Source: Candolleomyces eurysporus | Lineage: Eukaryota > Basidiomycota > Agaricomycetes > Agaricales > Psathyrellaceae | Assembly: GCA_027579435.1 (NCBI GenBank) | Contig: JANBPK010001770.1 | Location: forward strand, 1-11,475 | Direction of reading: 5' to 3' | DNA length: 11,475 bases | Shown: one piece after another, positions 10,551 to 11,475 of the stretch | How the letters are laid out: each line of letters starts with the position of its first letter | Numbering within the stretch: the first letter of the stretch is position 1 | Position numbers and translations under genes: made by a program | Notes under the pieces: model-generated | The model's database searches: none | What the model was told of the DNA's origin: nothing | Seen by the model: the letters and a program-made list of their open reading frames with translations, nothing else

Positions 10551-11475
10551 CAGGAATGTGGCGTCCAAGAATCCGAGTCATTCTGCGCAGCGCCTCCGTT
10601 GAGATCTGAGAAAGGTACCTTTCATTCGGCAAGATTTGGGGGCGTCATAGACTGCTTGCTTGCTGACAGAGCAAGGGAACGTTGTAAAGGGTAGTCGGGC
10701 CTAAAAATTGAGGTCCGATTCAAAGGGGATCCCATGGTTAGCGGGCGTCAATCAGGGCTAGAAGACAGAAATGACTCGAAGAGGGAGGCAGAGCCAGGCA
10801 CCACCGATATTCATGGAACTCAAGCCAACATAGCATCGGAAGCAATAGCATCACCTGCTACCTCGAGCCTGAAGCCGGGATTTCAAGATTTCGATATTCA
10901 GCATTTCGCAACATTGTCCAGGACATGAGGCCAAAAATGTCATTCCTTCAGTCAAACTCAGGGGTCACCTGGCAAGCACGGAGCTCGAAGGAATGGNAAA
11001 AAAATTGAAAACTATCGAAAAGATAACGTACACAGATAGAGTACATACTAGTACAAACATTTCCAGTGATAGGCAGGTCTCCCGGATGTCACTTCTAATG
11101 ACCGTAAAAATGGTACTTGAATGATTATCAGGAACCCCAGAGAACGCTAAGCCCATGAATTAATACAGTCCAGCGATCACATGAATGGAGGCTCTCGTCA
11201 CTGACGTCCTCCAAGAATGTGGGGTTTGGCGTTTTAACGGCTTGACCTCCTCTCCAGCTGAGCCAAGGTCTGCTGCAAATGGTCGTCTCTGTTCGCGACG
11301 TTTCCATTATCTGTGCTATCACTCTCTCCTTCTCCACGCTCCACGTCACGTTCACTATGGATTGNTGGGGGCCTTTGCGCCCGCAGACTGTCCCGGAGGA
11401 AACCTGACAGCAGTAAGGTACTGCCACGGGTGTTTCCGTAAGCGGGTGGGGGAGGTACAGCGATAAGGTGATCAT
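10551..11475. other. right flank with no recognised gene
   Basis: This holds the upstream promoter of the arrestin gene and unassigned sequence. Open frames of 64 codons (10734-10928, plus), 93 codons (11185-11466, plus) and 115 codons (11128-11475, minus, reaching the edge) overlap or alternate. None shows a family motif, and the last two contain the N at 11365. Another N at 10997 precedes a run of seven A. If a gene is present at the edge, the window does not hold enough of it to identify. Confidence 0.4.

Overview
The window reads as an ordinary nuclear segment of a filamentous basidiomycete, most likely an Agaricomycete. Four multi-exon protein genes can be rebuilt. All 20 introns inferred by keeping family motifs in frame are GT-AG and 53-81 bases long, several with CTAAC/CTAAT/CTGAY-type branch sites. 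The protein families (PA-TM-RING ligase, GH15 glucoamylase with CBM20, Aro8-type aminotransferase, arrestin-like adaptor) are typical fungal ones. The single N characters lie beside short homopolymers, which suggests a draft assembly with unresolved run lengths.

Layout. Bases 1-783 hold no recognised gene, only an open frame entering from the left edge. A PA-TM-RING ubiquitin ligase lies on the minus strand (784-2331, five exons). A 1.3 kb divergent intergenic region follows, with a TATA box at 3570. A secreted glucoamylase lies on the plus strand (3666-5887, nine exons, 578 residues). After a 0.95 kb spacer comes an Aro8-like class I/II aminotransferase on the plus strand (6842-8496, five exons, 465 residues). 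It converges on an arrestin-like gene on the minus strand (8909-10456, five exons, 441 residues). The last kilobase has the arrestin promoter and no recognisable gene.

The four genes do not form an obvious pathway or cluster. Glucoamylase is an extracellular starch-degrading enzyme and the aminotransferase is amino acid metabolism. The RING protein and the arrestin both belong to membrane-protein ubiquitination and sorting, but nothing in the sequence links them beyond proximity. I do not see mobile elements, CRISPR, RNA genes or a clear new system. The points most worth a second look are the RING domain lacking one zinc-ligand Cys, an N that breaks the PA-domain frame, an acidic dileucine signal at the RING protein tail, and three stop-free 54-base introns, two of them consecutive beside the glucoamylase active site.
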